From Branchinecta lynchi (lineage: Eukaryota; Arthropoda; Branchiopoda; Anostraca; Branchinectidae): a stretch of 64,000 nt of DNA. Location: assembly GCA_023053575.1 (NCBI GenBank), contig JAKZAP010000183.1, forward strand, positions 1-64,000. Direction: 5' to 3'. The notes beneath the pieces are model-generated. The model was not told the origin of the DNA, did not search any database, and saw only the letters and a list, made by a program, of their open reading frames with translations. Both the position numbers and the translations under genes were made by a program. How positions within the stretch are numbered: position 1 is the first letter of the stretch; every line of letters begins with the position of its first letter. Below are positions 34,352 to 47,356 of this stretch, one piece after another.

Positions 34352-34843
34352 TGTAATGAGAGGAATCCCTTCGCCCCCTCACCCGGAAATGATGCCCAAA
34401 CCCGCGAAAGTCCCCTAAATCATCGTTTGATTCAAGGGACTCGCGCAAAGTTCTTATTTGTCGCAGAAGCCTCCATACTTCGTTTTCCCTGGCCAAGTAC
34501 CTCGAGCACTTCATGATATGTGAGATGTGAGCACTTCATGATATGTGAGCTCTCAGAAAACAGAAACACTTCAAGAAAAGCAGGTATAAAAAGGAACAAT
34601 ATATATTAGTAAGTGGTCAGTCGATCTTAAGCCAGTCTTAAGGTAACAGTGTTATAGTGGAACTACAAGTGCACGCTCTCCATGTATTGAGTAAGTCGTA
34701 ACGTTTATTAAACCTATACTCGCACACTAGTTTGTTTGACTCTATGACGCCCTAGGAGATAGACCCCACGAGCCTCCCCCACGCTACCGATTATACAGTA
34801 CAGGACCAGAGGTCCAAAGGTACAACTCCTTTACCGTATTACA
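34352..34843 (+). repeat. 3' LTR, element 2 (complete)
   Basis: 492 bp from TGTAATGAG to GTATTACA, with matching six-base inverted ends TGTAAT and ATTACA. It contains the 25-bp repeats at 34507-34549 and a TATA box at 34585-34590. It is unrelated in sequence to the element 1 LTR. Confidence 0.9.
34585..34590 (+). promoter_or_regulatory. LTR TATA box, element 2
   Basis: TATAAA in the context GGTATAAAAAGGAAC. The truncated 5' LTR lacks this part, so the element has no upstream copy of its own core promoter. Confidence 0.6.
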
Positions 34844-34847
34844 ACGG
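34844..34847. repeat. Target site duplication ACGG, right (element 2)
   Basis: Matches 30352-30355; satellite resumes directly with ACAGACAGTCAGTCAG. Confidence 0.88.
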
Positions 34848-36750
34848 ACAGACAGTCAGTCAGTCAGTCAAGACAGACAGACAGTCAGTCAAGACTGATA
34901 GACAGACAGACAGTCAGTCAAGACAGACAGACAGACAGTCAGTCAAGACAGACAGACAGACAGTCAGTCAAGACAGACAGACAGACAGACAGACAGTCAG
35001 TCAAGACAGACAGAAGACAGTCAGTCAAGACAGACAGATGACAGTCAGTCAGTCAGTCAAGACAGACAGACAGTTAGTCAAGTCAGTCAGTCAAGACAGA
35101 CAGACAGTTAGTAAAGAGAGACAGACAGTCAGTCAAGGCAGACAGACAGACAGACAGTCAGTCAAGACAGACAGACAGTTAGTCAAAACAGACAGACGGA
35201 AAGACAGACAGTCAGTCAAGACAGACAGTCAGTCAAGTTAGACAGACAGACAGTCAGTCAAGACAGACAGACAGACAGAAAGTCAGTCAGTCAAGACAGA
35301 CATACAGTTAGTCAAGACAGACAGACAGACATACAGTCAGTCAAGACAGACAGACAGAGAGTTGGTCAAGACAGACAGATAGACAGAGAGTCAGTCAAGA
35401 CAGACAGACAGACAGTCAAAACAGACAGACGGAAAGACAGACAGTCAGTCAAGACAGACAGTCAGTCAAGTTAGACAGACAGACAGTCAGTCAAGACAGA
35501 CAGACAGACAGAAAGTCAGTCAGTCAAGACAGACATACAGTTAGTCAAGACAGACAGACAGACATACAGTCAGTCAAGACAGACAGACAGTCAGTCAAGA
35601 CAGTTCGTCAGTCAGTCAAGACAGACAGACACTTAGTAAAGACAGACAGACAGTCAGTCAAGACAGACAAACTGACAGACAGTCAGTCAAGACAGACAGA
35701 CAGTCAGTCAAGACAGACACACAGTCAGTCAGTCAAGACAGACAGACAGACATAAAGTCAGTCAAGACAGACAGACAGACATAAAGTCAGTCAGTCAAGA
35801 CAGCAAGACATTCAGTCAAGAAAGACTGACAGACAGTCAGTCAGTCAGTCAAGACAGACAGACAGTCAGTCAGTCAAGACAGACAGACAGTCAGTCAGTC
35901 AGTCAAGACAGACAGACAGTTAGTCAAGACAGACAGACAGACATACAGTCAGTCAAGACAGAAAGACAGAGAGTTAGTCAAGACAGACGGGCAGACAGTC
36001 AGTCAGTCAGTCAAAACAGACAGACAGTCAGTCAGTCAAGACAGACAGACAGTCAGTCAAGACTGACAGACAGTTAGTCAAGACAGACAGACAGACATAC
36101 AGTCAGTCAAGACAGAAAGACAGAGAGTTAGTCAAGACAGACGGACAGACAGTCATTCAGTCAGTCAAGACAGACAGAAAGACAGTCAGTCAAGTCACAC
36201 AGACAGACAGTCAGTCAAGACAGACAGACAGACAGTCAGTCAAGACAGACAGAAGACAGTCAGTCAAGACTGACAGACAGTTAGTCAAGACTGACAGACA
36301 GACAGTCAGTCAAGACTGACAGACAGTTAGTCAACACAGACGGACAGACAGTCAGTCAAGACAGACAGACAGTCAGTCAAGACAGACAGACAGTCAGTCA
36401 AGACAGACAGACAGTCAGTCAAGACAGACAGACAGTCAGTCAAGACAGACAGACAGTCAGTCTAGACAGACAGACAGTCAGTCAAGACAGACAGACAGAC
36501 AGACAGCAAGTCAGTCAAACAAGAAAGAAAGACAGTCAGTCAAGTCAAACAGACAGACAGTCAGTCAAGACAGACAGACAGAAGACAGTCAGTCAAGACA
36601 GACAGACAGTTAGTCAAGACAGACGGACAGACAGGTAGTCAGTCAGTCAAGACAGAGAGACAGTCAGTCAAGACTGATAGACAGACGGACAGACAGACAG
36701 TCAGTCAAGACTGACAGACAGACAGACAGTCAGTCAAGACAGACATTAAT

Positions 36751-39700
36751 CAACGAACTCGGATCCTGACACCAAGTTAGACAAGTCACCTCAGTTAGTC
36801 AAGCCAGTCAGTCAGTCAGTCAAGACAGACAGACAGTTAGTAAAGACAGACAGACAGTCAGCCAAGACAGACAGACAGACAGACAGTCAGTCAAGACAGA
36901 CAGACAGACAGACAGTCAATCAAGACAAACAGACAGACAGACAGTCAGTCAAGACAGACACACAGTCAGTCAGTCAAGACATTTAGTCAAGAAATACTGA
37001 CAAACAGTCAGTCAGTCAGTCAAGACAGACAGACAGTTAGTCAAGACAGACAGACAGACAAACAGTCAGTCAAGACAGACAGACAGAGAGTTAGTCAAGA
37101 CAGACGGACAGACAGTCAGTCAGTCAGTCAAGACAGACAGACAGTCAGTCAAGACTGACAGACAGACAGACAGTCAGTCAAGACAGACAGACAGACAGAC
37201 AGACAGTAAGTCAGTCAGTCAAAACAGAAAGACAGTCAGTCAAGTCAGACATACAGACAGTCATTCAAGACAGACAGACAGGCAGTCAGTCAAGACAGAC
37301 AGAAGACAGTCAGTCAAGACAGACAGACAGTTAGTCAATACAGACAGACAATCAGTCAAGACAGACGGACAGACAGTCAGTCAAGACAGACGGACAGACA
37401 GACAGTCAGTCAAGGCAGACAGACAGACAGACAATCAGTAAAGACAGACAGAAGACAGTCAGTCAGTCAGTAAAGACAGACAGAAGAAAGTCAGTCAGTC
37501 AGTCAAGACAGACAGACAGTTAGTCAAGACAGTCAGTCACTCAGTCAAGACAGACAGACAGACAGTCAGTCAAGACAGACAGACAGACAGACAGTCAGTC
37601 AAGACAGACACAAAGACAGTCAGTCAAGGACAGTTAGTCATAGACAGACAGTTAGTCAAGACAGACAGACAGTCAGTCAAGACAGACAGACAGACAAACA
37701 GTCAGTCAAGACAGACAGACAGAGAGTCAGTCAGTCGGTCAAGACAAACAGACAGCTAGTCAAGACAGACATACAGTCAGTCAAGACTGACAGACAGACA
37801 GACAGTCAGTCAAGACAGACAGTCAGTCAGGACAGACAGACAGACAGACAGACAGTCAGTCAAGACAGACAAAAAGACAGACAGCAAGCCACTCAGTCCA
37901 GACAGTCAGTCAAGTCAGACAACCAGACAGTCAGTCACGAAAGACAGACAGACAGTCACAAGACAGACAGAAGATAGTCAGTCAGTCAGTCAAGACAGAC
38001 AGACAGTTAGTCAATACAGTCAGTCAGTCAGTCAAGACAGACAGACAGTTAGTCAGGTCAGACAGACAGACAGTCAGTCAAGACAGACACAAAGACAGTC
38101 AGTCAAGACAGACAGACAGACAGACAGCAAGTCAGTCAGTCAAGACAGAAAGACATTCACTCAACTAAGACTGACAGACAGTCAGTCAGTCAGTCAAGAC
38201 AGACAGTCAGTCAAGACAGACAGACAGACAGACAGACAGTCAGTCAAGACAGACAAAAAGACAGACAGCAAGCCACTCAGTCCAGACAGTCAGTCAAGTC
38301 AGACAGACAGACAGTCAGTCACGACAGACAGACACTCAGTCATGACAGACAGACAGACAGTCAGAAGACAGACAGAAGATAGTCAGTCAGTCAGTCAAGA
38401 CAGACAGACAGTTAGTCAAGACAGTCAGTCAGTCAGTCAAGTCAGACAGAAAGTTAGTCAGGTCAGACAGACAGACACTCAGTCAAGACAGACACAAACA
38501 CAGTCAGTCAAGACAGACAGACAGACAGCAAGTTAGTCAGTCAAGACAGAAAGACATTCACTCAAGAAAGACTGACAGACAGTCAGTCAGTCAGTCAAGA
38601 CAGCAAGTCGGTCAGTCAAGACAGAAAGACAGTCAGTCAAGTCAGACAGACAGACAGTCAGTCAAGACAGACAGACAGACAGTCAGTCAAGACAGAAAGA
38701 AGACAGTCAGTCAAGACAGACAGACAGTTAGTCAAGACAGACAGACAGTCAGTCAAGACAGACGGACAGACATTCAGTCAGTCAGTCAAGACAGACAGGC
38801 AGTCAGTCAAGACTGATAGACAGACAGACAGTCAGTCAAGACAGACAGTCAGTCAAGACAGAAAGAAGACAGTCAGTCAAGACAGACAGACAGTTAGTCA
38901 AGACAGTCAGTCAGTCAGTCAAGACAGACAGATAGACAGACAGTCAAGACAGACACACAGTCAGTCAGTCAAGACAGACAGACAGACAGCAAGTCAGTCA
39001 GTCAAGACAGAAAGACACTTTGTCAAGACAGACAGACAGACATACAGTCAGTCAAGACAGACAGACAGAGAGTTAGTCAAGACAGACGGACAGACAGTCA
39101 GTCAGTCAGTCAAGACAGACAGACAGTCAGTCAAGACTGACAGACAGACAGACAGTCAATCAAGACAGACAGACAGACAGACAGCAAGACAGTCAGTCAA
39201 GACAGACAGACAGTTAGTCAAGACAGTCAGTCAGTCAGTCAAAACAGACAGACAGACAGTCAGTCAAGACAGACAGACAGACAGACAGTCAGTCAAGACA
39301 GACACAAAGACAGTCAGTCAAGGACAGTCAGTCAAGGACAGTTAGTCATAGACAGACAGTTAGTCAAGACAGACAGACAGTCAGTCAAGACAGACAGACA
39401 GACAGACAGTCAGTCAAGACAGACAGACAGAGAGTAAGTCAGTCAGTCAAGACAAACAGACAGTCAGAAGACAGACAGAAGATAGTCAGTCAGTCAAGAC
39501 AGACAGACAGTTAGTGTCAGTCAGTCAAGACAGACATACAGTTAGTGAAGACAGACAGACTGACATACAGTCATTCAAGACAGTCAAACAGAGAGTTAGT
39601 CAAGACAGACAGACAGACAGAGAGTCAGTCAAGACAGACAGACAGACAGTCAGTCAAGCCAAACAGACAGACAGTCAGTCAAGATAGACAGACAGTTAGT

Positions 39701-42700
39701 CAAGACAGACAGACAGTCAGTCAAAACAGAAAGTCAGTCAGTCAGTCAAGACAGACAGTCAGTCAGTCAAGACAGAAAGTCAGTCAGTCAGTCAAGACAG
39801 ACAGAGAGTCAGTCAAGACTGACAGTCAGTCAAGACAGACAGACAAACAGTCAGTCAAGACAGACAGAAGACCGTCAGTCAAGACAGACGGACAGTTAGT
39901 CAAGACAGACAGACAGTCAGTCAAGACAGACGGACAGACAGTTAGTCAGTCAGTCAAGACAGACAGACAGTCAGTCAAGACTGATATTCAGACGGACAGA
40001 CAGACAGTCAGTCAAGACAGACAGACAGACAGACAGTCAGTCAAGACAGACATTAGTCAACGAACTCGGATCCTGACACCAAGTTAGTCAAGTCACCTCA
40101 GTTAGTCAAGACAGTCAGTCAGTCAGTCAAGACAGACAGACAGTTAGAAAAGACAGACAGACAGTCAGTCAAGACAGACAGACAGACAGACAGTCAGTCA
40201 GGACAGACAGACAGTCAGTCAGTCAAGACAGACAGACAGTCAGTCAAGACTGACAGACAGACAGACAGTCAGTTAAGACAGACAGACAGACAGACAGTCA
40301 GTCAAGACAGAAAGACAGTCAGTCAAATCAGACAGACAGACAGTCAGTCAAGACAGACAGACAGTCATTCAAGACAGACAGACAGACAGTCAGTCAAGAT
40401 AGACAGACAGACCGTCAGTCAAGACAGACAGAAGACAGTCAGTCAAGACAGACAGACAGTTAGTCAAGACAGACAGACAATCAGTCAAGACAGATGGACA
40501 GACAGTCAGTCAAGACAGACGGACAGAAAGTCAGTCATTCAGTCAAGACAGACAGACAGTCAGTCAAGACTGATAGACAGACAGACAGTCAGTCAGTCAA
40601 GACAGACAGACAGTTAGTCAAGACAGACAGACAGTCAGTCAAGACAGACGGACAGACAGTTAGTCAGTCAGTCAAGACAGACAGACAGTCAGTCAAGACT
40701 GATAGGCAGACGGACAGACAGACAGTCAGTCAAGACAGACAGACAGACAGACAGTCAGTCAAGACAGACATTAGTCAACGAACTCGGATCCTGACACCAA
40801 GTTAGTCAAGTCACCTCAGTTAGTCAAGACAGTCAGTCAGTCAGTCAAGACAGTCAGACAGTTAGAAAAGACAGACAGACAGTCAGTCAAGACAGACAGA
40901 CAGACAGACAGTCAGTCAGGACAGACAGACAGTCAGTCAGGACAGACAGACAGTCAGTCAGGACAGACAGACAGTCAGTCAGTCAAGACAGACAGACAGT
41001 CAGTCAAGACTGACAGACAGACAGACAGTCAGTCAAGACAGACAGACAGACAGACAGTCAGTCAAGACAGAAAAACAGTCAGTCAAGACAGACAGACAGT
41101 CAGTCAAGACAGACAGACAGACAGTCAGTCAAGATAGACAGACAGACCGTCAGTCAAGACAGACAGAAGACAGTCAGTCAAGACAGACAGACAGTTAGTC
41201 AAGACAGACAGACAATCAGTCAAGACAGATGGACAGACAGTCAGTCAAGACAGACGGACAGAAAGTCAGTCATTCAGTCAAGACAGACAGACAGTCAGTC
41301 AAGACTGATAGACAGACAGACAGTCAGTCAGTCAAGACAGACAGACAGTCAGTCAAGACTGATAGACAGACAGTCAGTCAAGACAGACAGACAGACAGAC
41401 AGTCAGTAAAGACAGACAGAAGACAGTCAGTCAGTCAGTAAAGACAGACAGACAGTTAGTCAAGACAGTCAGTCAGTCAGTCAAGACAGACAGTCAGTCA
41501 AGACAGACAGACAGTCAGGCAGTCAGTCAAGACAGACAGACAGAGAGACAGACAGACTGTTAAGACGGACAGTCAGACAGACACACAGAGAGACAGGCAC
41601 GCAGACAGACAGACAGTTAGTCAAAACAGTCAGACAGTCAGTCACGACAAACAGACAGTCATATAGACAGTCAGTCTTGACAGACAGACAGTCAGTCAAG
41701 ACAGACAGACAGACAGACAGTCAGTCAAGACAGACATTAGTCAACGAACTCGGATCCTGACACCAAGTTAGTCAAGTCACCTCAGTTAGTCAAGACAGAC
41801 CGACAGTCAGTCAAGACAAACAGACAGTCAGGCAGTCAGTCAATACAGACAGACAGTCAGGCAGTCAGTCAAGACAGACAGACAGAGAGACAGACAGACT
41901 GTTAAGACGGACAGTCAGACAGACACACAGAGAGACAGGCACGCAGACAGACAGACAGTTAGTCAAAACAGTCAGACAGTCAGTCACGACAAACAGACAG
42001 TCATATAGACAGTCAGTCTTGACAGACAGACAGTCAGTCAAGACAGACAGACAGACAGACAGTCAGTCAAGACAGACATTAGTCAACGAACTCGGATCCT
42101 GACACCAAGTTAGTCAAGTCACCTCAGTTAGTCAAGACAGCCAGTCAGTCAGTCAAGACAGACAGACAGTTAGAAAAGACAGACAGACAGTCAGTCAAGA
42201 CAGACAGACAGACAGACAGTCAGTCAAGACAGACAGACAGTCAGTCAGTCAAGACTGACAGACAGACAGACAGTCAGTCAAGACAGACAGACAGACAGAC
42301 AGCAAGTCAGTCAGTCAAGTCAGTCAAGACAGACAGACAGACAGTCAGTCAAGACAGACAGAAGACAGTCAGTCAAGACAGACAGACAGTTAGTCAAGAC
42401 AGACAGACAGTCAGTCAAGACAGACAGACAGACAGTCAGTCAAGACAGACAGACAGACAGTCAGTCAAGACAGACAGACAGACAAGCAGTCAAGACAGAC
42501 AGACAGACAGTCAGTCAAGAAAGACAGACAGTCAGTCAAGACAGCCAGGCAGTCAGATACATCAAAATCAAAATATCAGTCAAGACAGACAGGCAGACAA
42601 ACCAGACAGACAGACAGACACACAGACAGACAGACAGTCAGTCAGTCAAGACAAACGGACGGACAGAGAGTCAGTCAAGACCGACAGACAGTCAGTCAAG

Positions 42701-45663
42701 ACAGACAGAAAGTTACTAAAGACAGACAGACCGACAGTCAGTCAAGACAAACAGACAGTCAGGCAGTCAGTCAATACAGACAGACAGTCAGGCAGTCAGT
42801 CAAGACAGACAGACAGAGAGACAGACAGACTGTTAAGACGGACAGTCAGACAGACACACAGAGAGACAGGCACGCAGACAGACAGACAGTTAGTCAAAAC
42901 AGTCAGACAGTCAGTCACGACAAACAGACAGTCATATAGACAGTCAGTCTTGACAGACAGACAGTCAGTCAAGACAGACAGACAGACAGACAGTCAGTCA
43001 AGACAGACATTAGTCAACGAACTCCGATCCTGACACCAAGTTAGTCAAGTCACCTCAGTTAGTCAAGACAGCCAGTCAGTCAGTCAAGACAGACAGACAG
43101 TTAGAAAAGACAGACAGACAGTCAGTCAAGACAGACAGACAGACAGTCAGTCAGTCAAGACAGACAGACAGTCAGTCAGTCAAGACTGACAGACAGACAG
43201 ACAGTCAGTCAAGACAGACAGACAGACAGACAGACAGACAGCAAGTCATTCAGTCAAGACAGAAAGACAGTCAGTCAAATCAGACAGACAGACAGTCAGT
43301 CAAGACAGACAGACAGTCAGTCAAGACAGACAAACAGACCGTCAGTCAAGACAGACAGAAGACAGTCAGTCAAGACAGACAGACAGTTAGTCAAGACAGA
43401 CAGACAATCAGTCAAGACAGACGGACAGACAGTCAGTCAAGACAGACGGACAGACAGTCAGTCAGTCAGTCAAGACAGACAGACAGTCAGTCAAGACTGA
43501 TAGACAGACAGACAGTCAGTCAGTCAAGACAGACAGACAGTCAGTCAAGACTGATAGACAGACAGACAGTCAGTCAAGACAGACAGACAGACAGACAGTC
43601 AGTAAAGACAGACAGAAGACAGTCAGTCAGTCAGTAAAGACAGACAGACAGTTAGTCAAGACAATCAGTCAGTCAGTCAAGACAGACAGACAGACAGTCA
43701 GTCAAGACAGATAGACAGACAGACAGTCAGTCAAGACAGACACAAAGACAGTCAGTCAAGGCAGACAGACAGACAGCAAGTCAGTCAGTCAAGACAGAAT
43801 GACATTCACTCAAGAAAGACTGACAGACAGTCAGTCAGTCAGTCAAGACCGAAAGACATTCAGTCAAGAAAGACTGACAGAGAGTCCGTCAGTCAGTCAA
43901 GACAGGCATACAGTTAGTCAAGACAGACAGACAGACATACAGTCAGTCAAGACACACAGACAGAGAGTTAGTCAAGACAGACAGACAGACAGAGAGTCAG
44001 TCAAGACAAACAGACAGACAGACAGACAGTCAGTCAAGACAGACAGACAGACAGTCAGTCAAGCCATACAGACAGATAGTCAGTCAAGATAGACAGACAG
44101 TTAGTCAAGACATACAGACAGTCAGTCAAGACAGACAGACAGACAGACAGTCAGTCAAGACACACAGACAGAGAGTCAGTCAGTCAGTCAAGACAGACAG
44201 ACAGTTAGTCAAGACAGACATACAGTCAGTCAAGACTGACAGACAGACAGACAGTCAGTCAAGACAGACAGTCAGTCAAGACAGACAGACAGAGAGTTAG
44301 TCAAGACAGAAAGACAGTCAGTCAAGTCAGACAGACATACAGTCAGTCAAGTCAGACAGACAGACAGTCAGTCACGACAGACAGACAGTCAGTCAGAAGA
44401 CAGACAGAAGATAGTCAAGACAGTCAGTCAGTCAGTCAAGACAGACAGACAGTTAGTCAGGTCAGACAGACAGACAGTCAGTCAAGACAGATACAAAGAC
44501 AGTCAGTCAAGACAGACAGACAGACAGTCAGTCAAGACAGACAGACAGACAGACAGTCAGTCAAGACAGACAGACAGACAGTCAGTCAAGACAGACAGAC
44601 AGACAGTCAGTCAAGACAGACAGAAGACAGTCAGTCAAGACAGACAGACAGTTAGTCAAGACAGACAGACAGTCAATCAAGACAGACAGACAGACAGTCA
44701 GTCAAGACAGACAGACAGACAGTCAGTCAAGACAGACAGACAGACAGTCAGTCAAGACAAACAGACAGACAGTCAGTCAAGACAGACAGACAGTCAGTCA
44801 AGAAAGACAGACAGTCAGTCAAGACAGACAGGCAGTCAGATACATCAAAATCAAAATATCAGTCAAGACAGACAGGCAGACAAACCAGACAGACAGACAG
44901 ACACACAGACAGACAGACAGTCAGTCAGTCAAGACAAACGGACGGACAGACAGTCAGTCAAGACAGACAGACAGTCAGAAAGGACAGACAGACAGAGAGA
45001 CAGTCAGTCAAGACCGACAGACAGTCAATCAAGACAGACAGACAGACAGTCAGCCAAGAAAGACAGACAGTCAGTCAAGACAGACAGACAGTCAATCAAG
45101 ACAGACAGACAGTCAGTCAAGAAAGACAGACAGTCAGTCAAGAAAGACAGACAGTCAGTCAAGACAGCCAGGCAGTCAGATACATCAAAATCAAAATATC
45201 AGTCAAGACAGACAGGCAGACAAACCAGACAGACAGACAGACACACAGACAGACAGACAGTCAGTCAGTCAAGACAAACGGACGGACAGAGAGTCAGTCA
45301 AGACCGACAGACAGTCAGTCAAGACAGACAGAAAGTTACTAAAGACAGACAGACCGACAGTCAGTCAAGACAAACAGACAGTCAGGCAGTCAGTCAATAC
45401 AGACAGACAGTCAGGCAGTCAGTCAAGACAGACAGACAGAGAGACAGACGGACTGTTAAGACGGACAGTCAGACAGACACACAGAGAGACAGGCACGCAG
45501 ACAGACAGACAGTTAGTCAAAACAGTCAGACAGTCAGTCACGACAAACAGACAGTCATATAGACAGTCAGTCTTGACAGACAGACAGTCAGTCAAGACAG
45601 ACAGACAGACAGACAGTCAGTCAAGACAGACATTAGTCAACGAACTCCGATCCTGACACCAAG
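36751..45663 (+). repeat. Seven dispersed copies of a unique segment with ACGAACTC(G/C)GATCC
   Basis: A segment of about 60 bp, ATTAGTCAACGAACTC followed by GGATCCTGACACCAAG and AAGTCACCTCAGTTAG, breaks the tetranucleotide pattern. Its CAACGAACTC core starts at 36751, 40058, 40776, 41742, 42084, 43015 and 45638. The last two copies read CTCCGATCC instead of CTCGGATCC. The first has ATTAATCAA and AAGTTAGACAAG. Boundaries given are first to last copy. Confidence 0.9.
42556..44860 (+). repeat. Recent tandem duplication, about 2.6 kb (left copy)
   Basis: The stretch from the GATACATC marker at 42556 repeats at 45179 (offset 2623, later 2640, then 2496 after an indel). Both copies encode the same 97-codon low-complexity frame (43799 and 46439), so the duplication is young. 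Confidence 0.85.
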
Positions 45664-47356
45664 TTAGTCAAGTCACCTCAGTTAGTCAAGACAGCCAGTC
45701 AGTCAGTCAAGACAGACAGACAGTTAGAAAAGACAGACAGACAGTCAGTCAAGACAGACAGACAGACAGTCAGTCAGTCAAGACAGACAGACAGTCAGTC
45801 AGTCAAGACTGACAGACAGACAGACAGTCAGTCAAGACAGACAGACAGACAGACAGCAAGTCAGTCAGTCAAGACAGAAAGACAGTCAGTCAAATCAGAC
45901 AGACAGACAGTCAGTCAAGACAGACAGACAGTCAGTCAAGACAGACAGACAGACAGTCAGTCAAGACAGACAAACAGACCGTCAGTCAAGACAGACAGAA
46001 GACAGTCAGTCAAGACAGACAGACAGTTAGTCAAGACAGACAGACAATCAGTCAAGACAGACGGACAGACAGTCAGTCAAGACAGACGGACAGACAGTCA
46101 GTCAGTCAGTCAAGACAGACAGACAGTCAGTCAAGACTGATAGACAGACAGACAGTCAGTCAGTCAAGACAGACAGACAGTCAGTCAAGACTGATAGACA
46201 GACAGACAGTCAGTCAAGACAGACAGACAGACAGACAGTCAGTAAAGACAGACAGAAGACAGTCAGTCAGTCAGTAAAGACAGACAGACAGTTAGTCAAG
46301 ACAATCAGTCAGTCAGTCAAGACAGACAGACAGACAGTCAGTCAAGACAGATAGACAGACAGACAGTCAGTCAAGACAGACACAAAGACAGTCAGTCAAG
46401 GCAGACAGACAGACAGCAAGTCAGTCAGTCAAGACAGAATGACATTCACTCAAGAAAGACTGACAGACAGTCAGTCAGTCAGTCAAGACCGAAAGACATT
46501 CAGTCAAGAAAGACTGACAGAGAGTCCGTCAGTCAGTCAAGACAGGCATACAGTTAGTCAAGACAGACAGACAGACATACAGTCAGTCAAGACACACAGA
46601 CAGAGAGTTAGTCAAGACAGACAGACAGACAGAGAGTCAGTCAAGACAAACAGACAGACAGACAGACAGTCAGTCAAGACAGACAGACAGACAGTCAGTC
46701 AAGCCATACAGACAGATAGTCAGTCAAGATAGACAGACAGTTAGTCAAGACATACAGACAGTCAGTCAAGACAGACAGACAGAGAGTTAGTCAAGACAGA
46801 AAGACAATCAGTCAAGTCAGACAGACATACAGTCAGTCAAGTCAGACAGACAGACAGTCAGTCACGACAGACAGACAGTCAGTCAGAAGACAGACAGAAG
46901 ATAGTCAAGACAGTCAGTCAGTCAGTCAAGACAGACAGACAGTTAGTCAGGTCAGACAGACAGACAGTCAGTCAAGACAGATACAAAGACAGTCAGTCAA
47001 GACAGACAGACAGACAGTCAGTCAAGAGAGACAGACAGACAGTCAGTCAAGTAAGACAGACAGACAGTCAGTCAAGACAGACAGACAGACAGTCAGTCAA
47101 GACAGACAGAAGACAGTCAGTCAAGACAGACAGACAGTTAGTCAAGACAGACAGACAGTCAGTCAAGACAAACAGACAGACAGTCAGTCAAGACAGACAG
47201 ACAGACAGTCAGTCAAGACAGACAGACAGACAGTCAGTCAAGACAGACAGACAGACAGTCAGTCAAGACAGACAGACAGTCAGTCAAGAAAGACAGAAAG
47301 GCAGTCAAGACAGACAGGCAGTCAGATACATCAAAATCAAAATATCAGTCAAGACA
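45179..47356 (+). repeat. Recent tandem duplication, about 2.6 kb (right copy)
   Basis: Partner of 42556-44860; it lacks a segment of roughly 140 bp present near 44.15-44.3 kb. A partial third copy seems to begin at 47335. Confidence 0.85.

Larger units (their letters stand above)
30356..34843 (+). mobile_element. Internally deleted LTR retrotransposon (element 2)
   Basis: 4488 bp, bounded by TGTAAT and ATTACA with a 4-bp target duplication. The 3' LTR is complete (492 bp). The 5' LTR keeps only its first part, then jumps straight into a pol tail. The rest of the LTR, the primer binding site, gag, protease, RT, RNase H and integrase are absent. The retained pol-tail ending and the shared 3' RNA motif show it is related to element 1, but the LTR sequences are different families. 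It cannot supply its own enzymes. The matching duplications show that both ends are the original insertion ends, so the deletion happened before insertion (a mobile deletion derivative) or later inside the locus. Confidence 0.88.

Noticed and set aside
34056..34514. 152-codon minus-strand frame at the element 2 3' end
   Set aside because: It crosses the LTR border and a perfect hairpin, is antisense to the element, and shows no family features.
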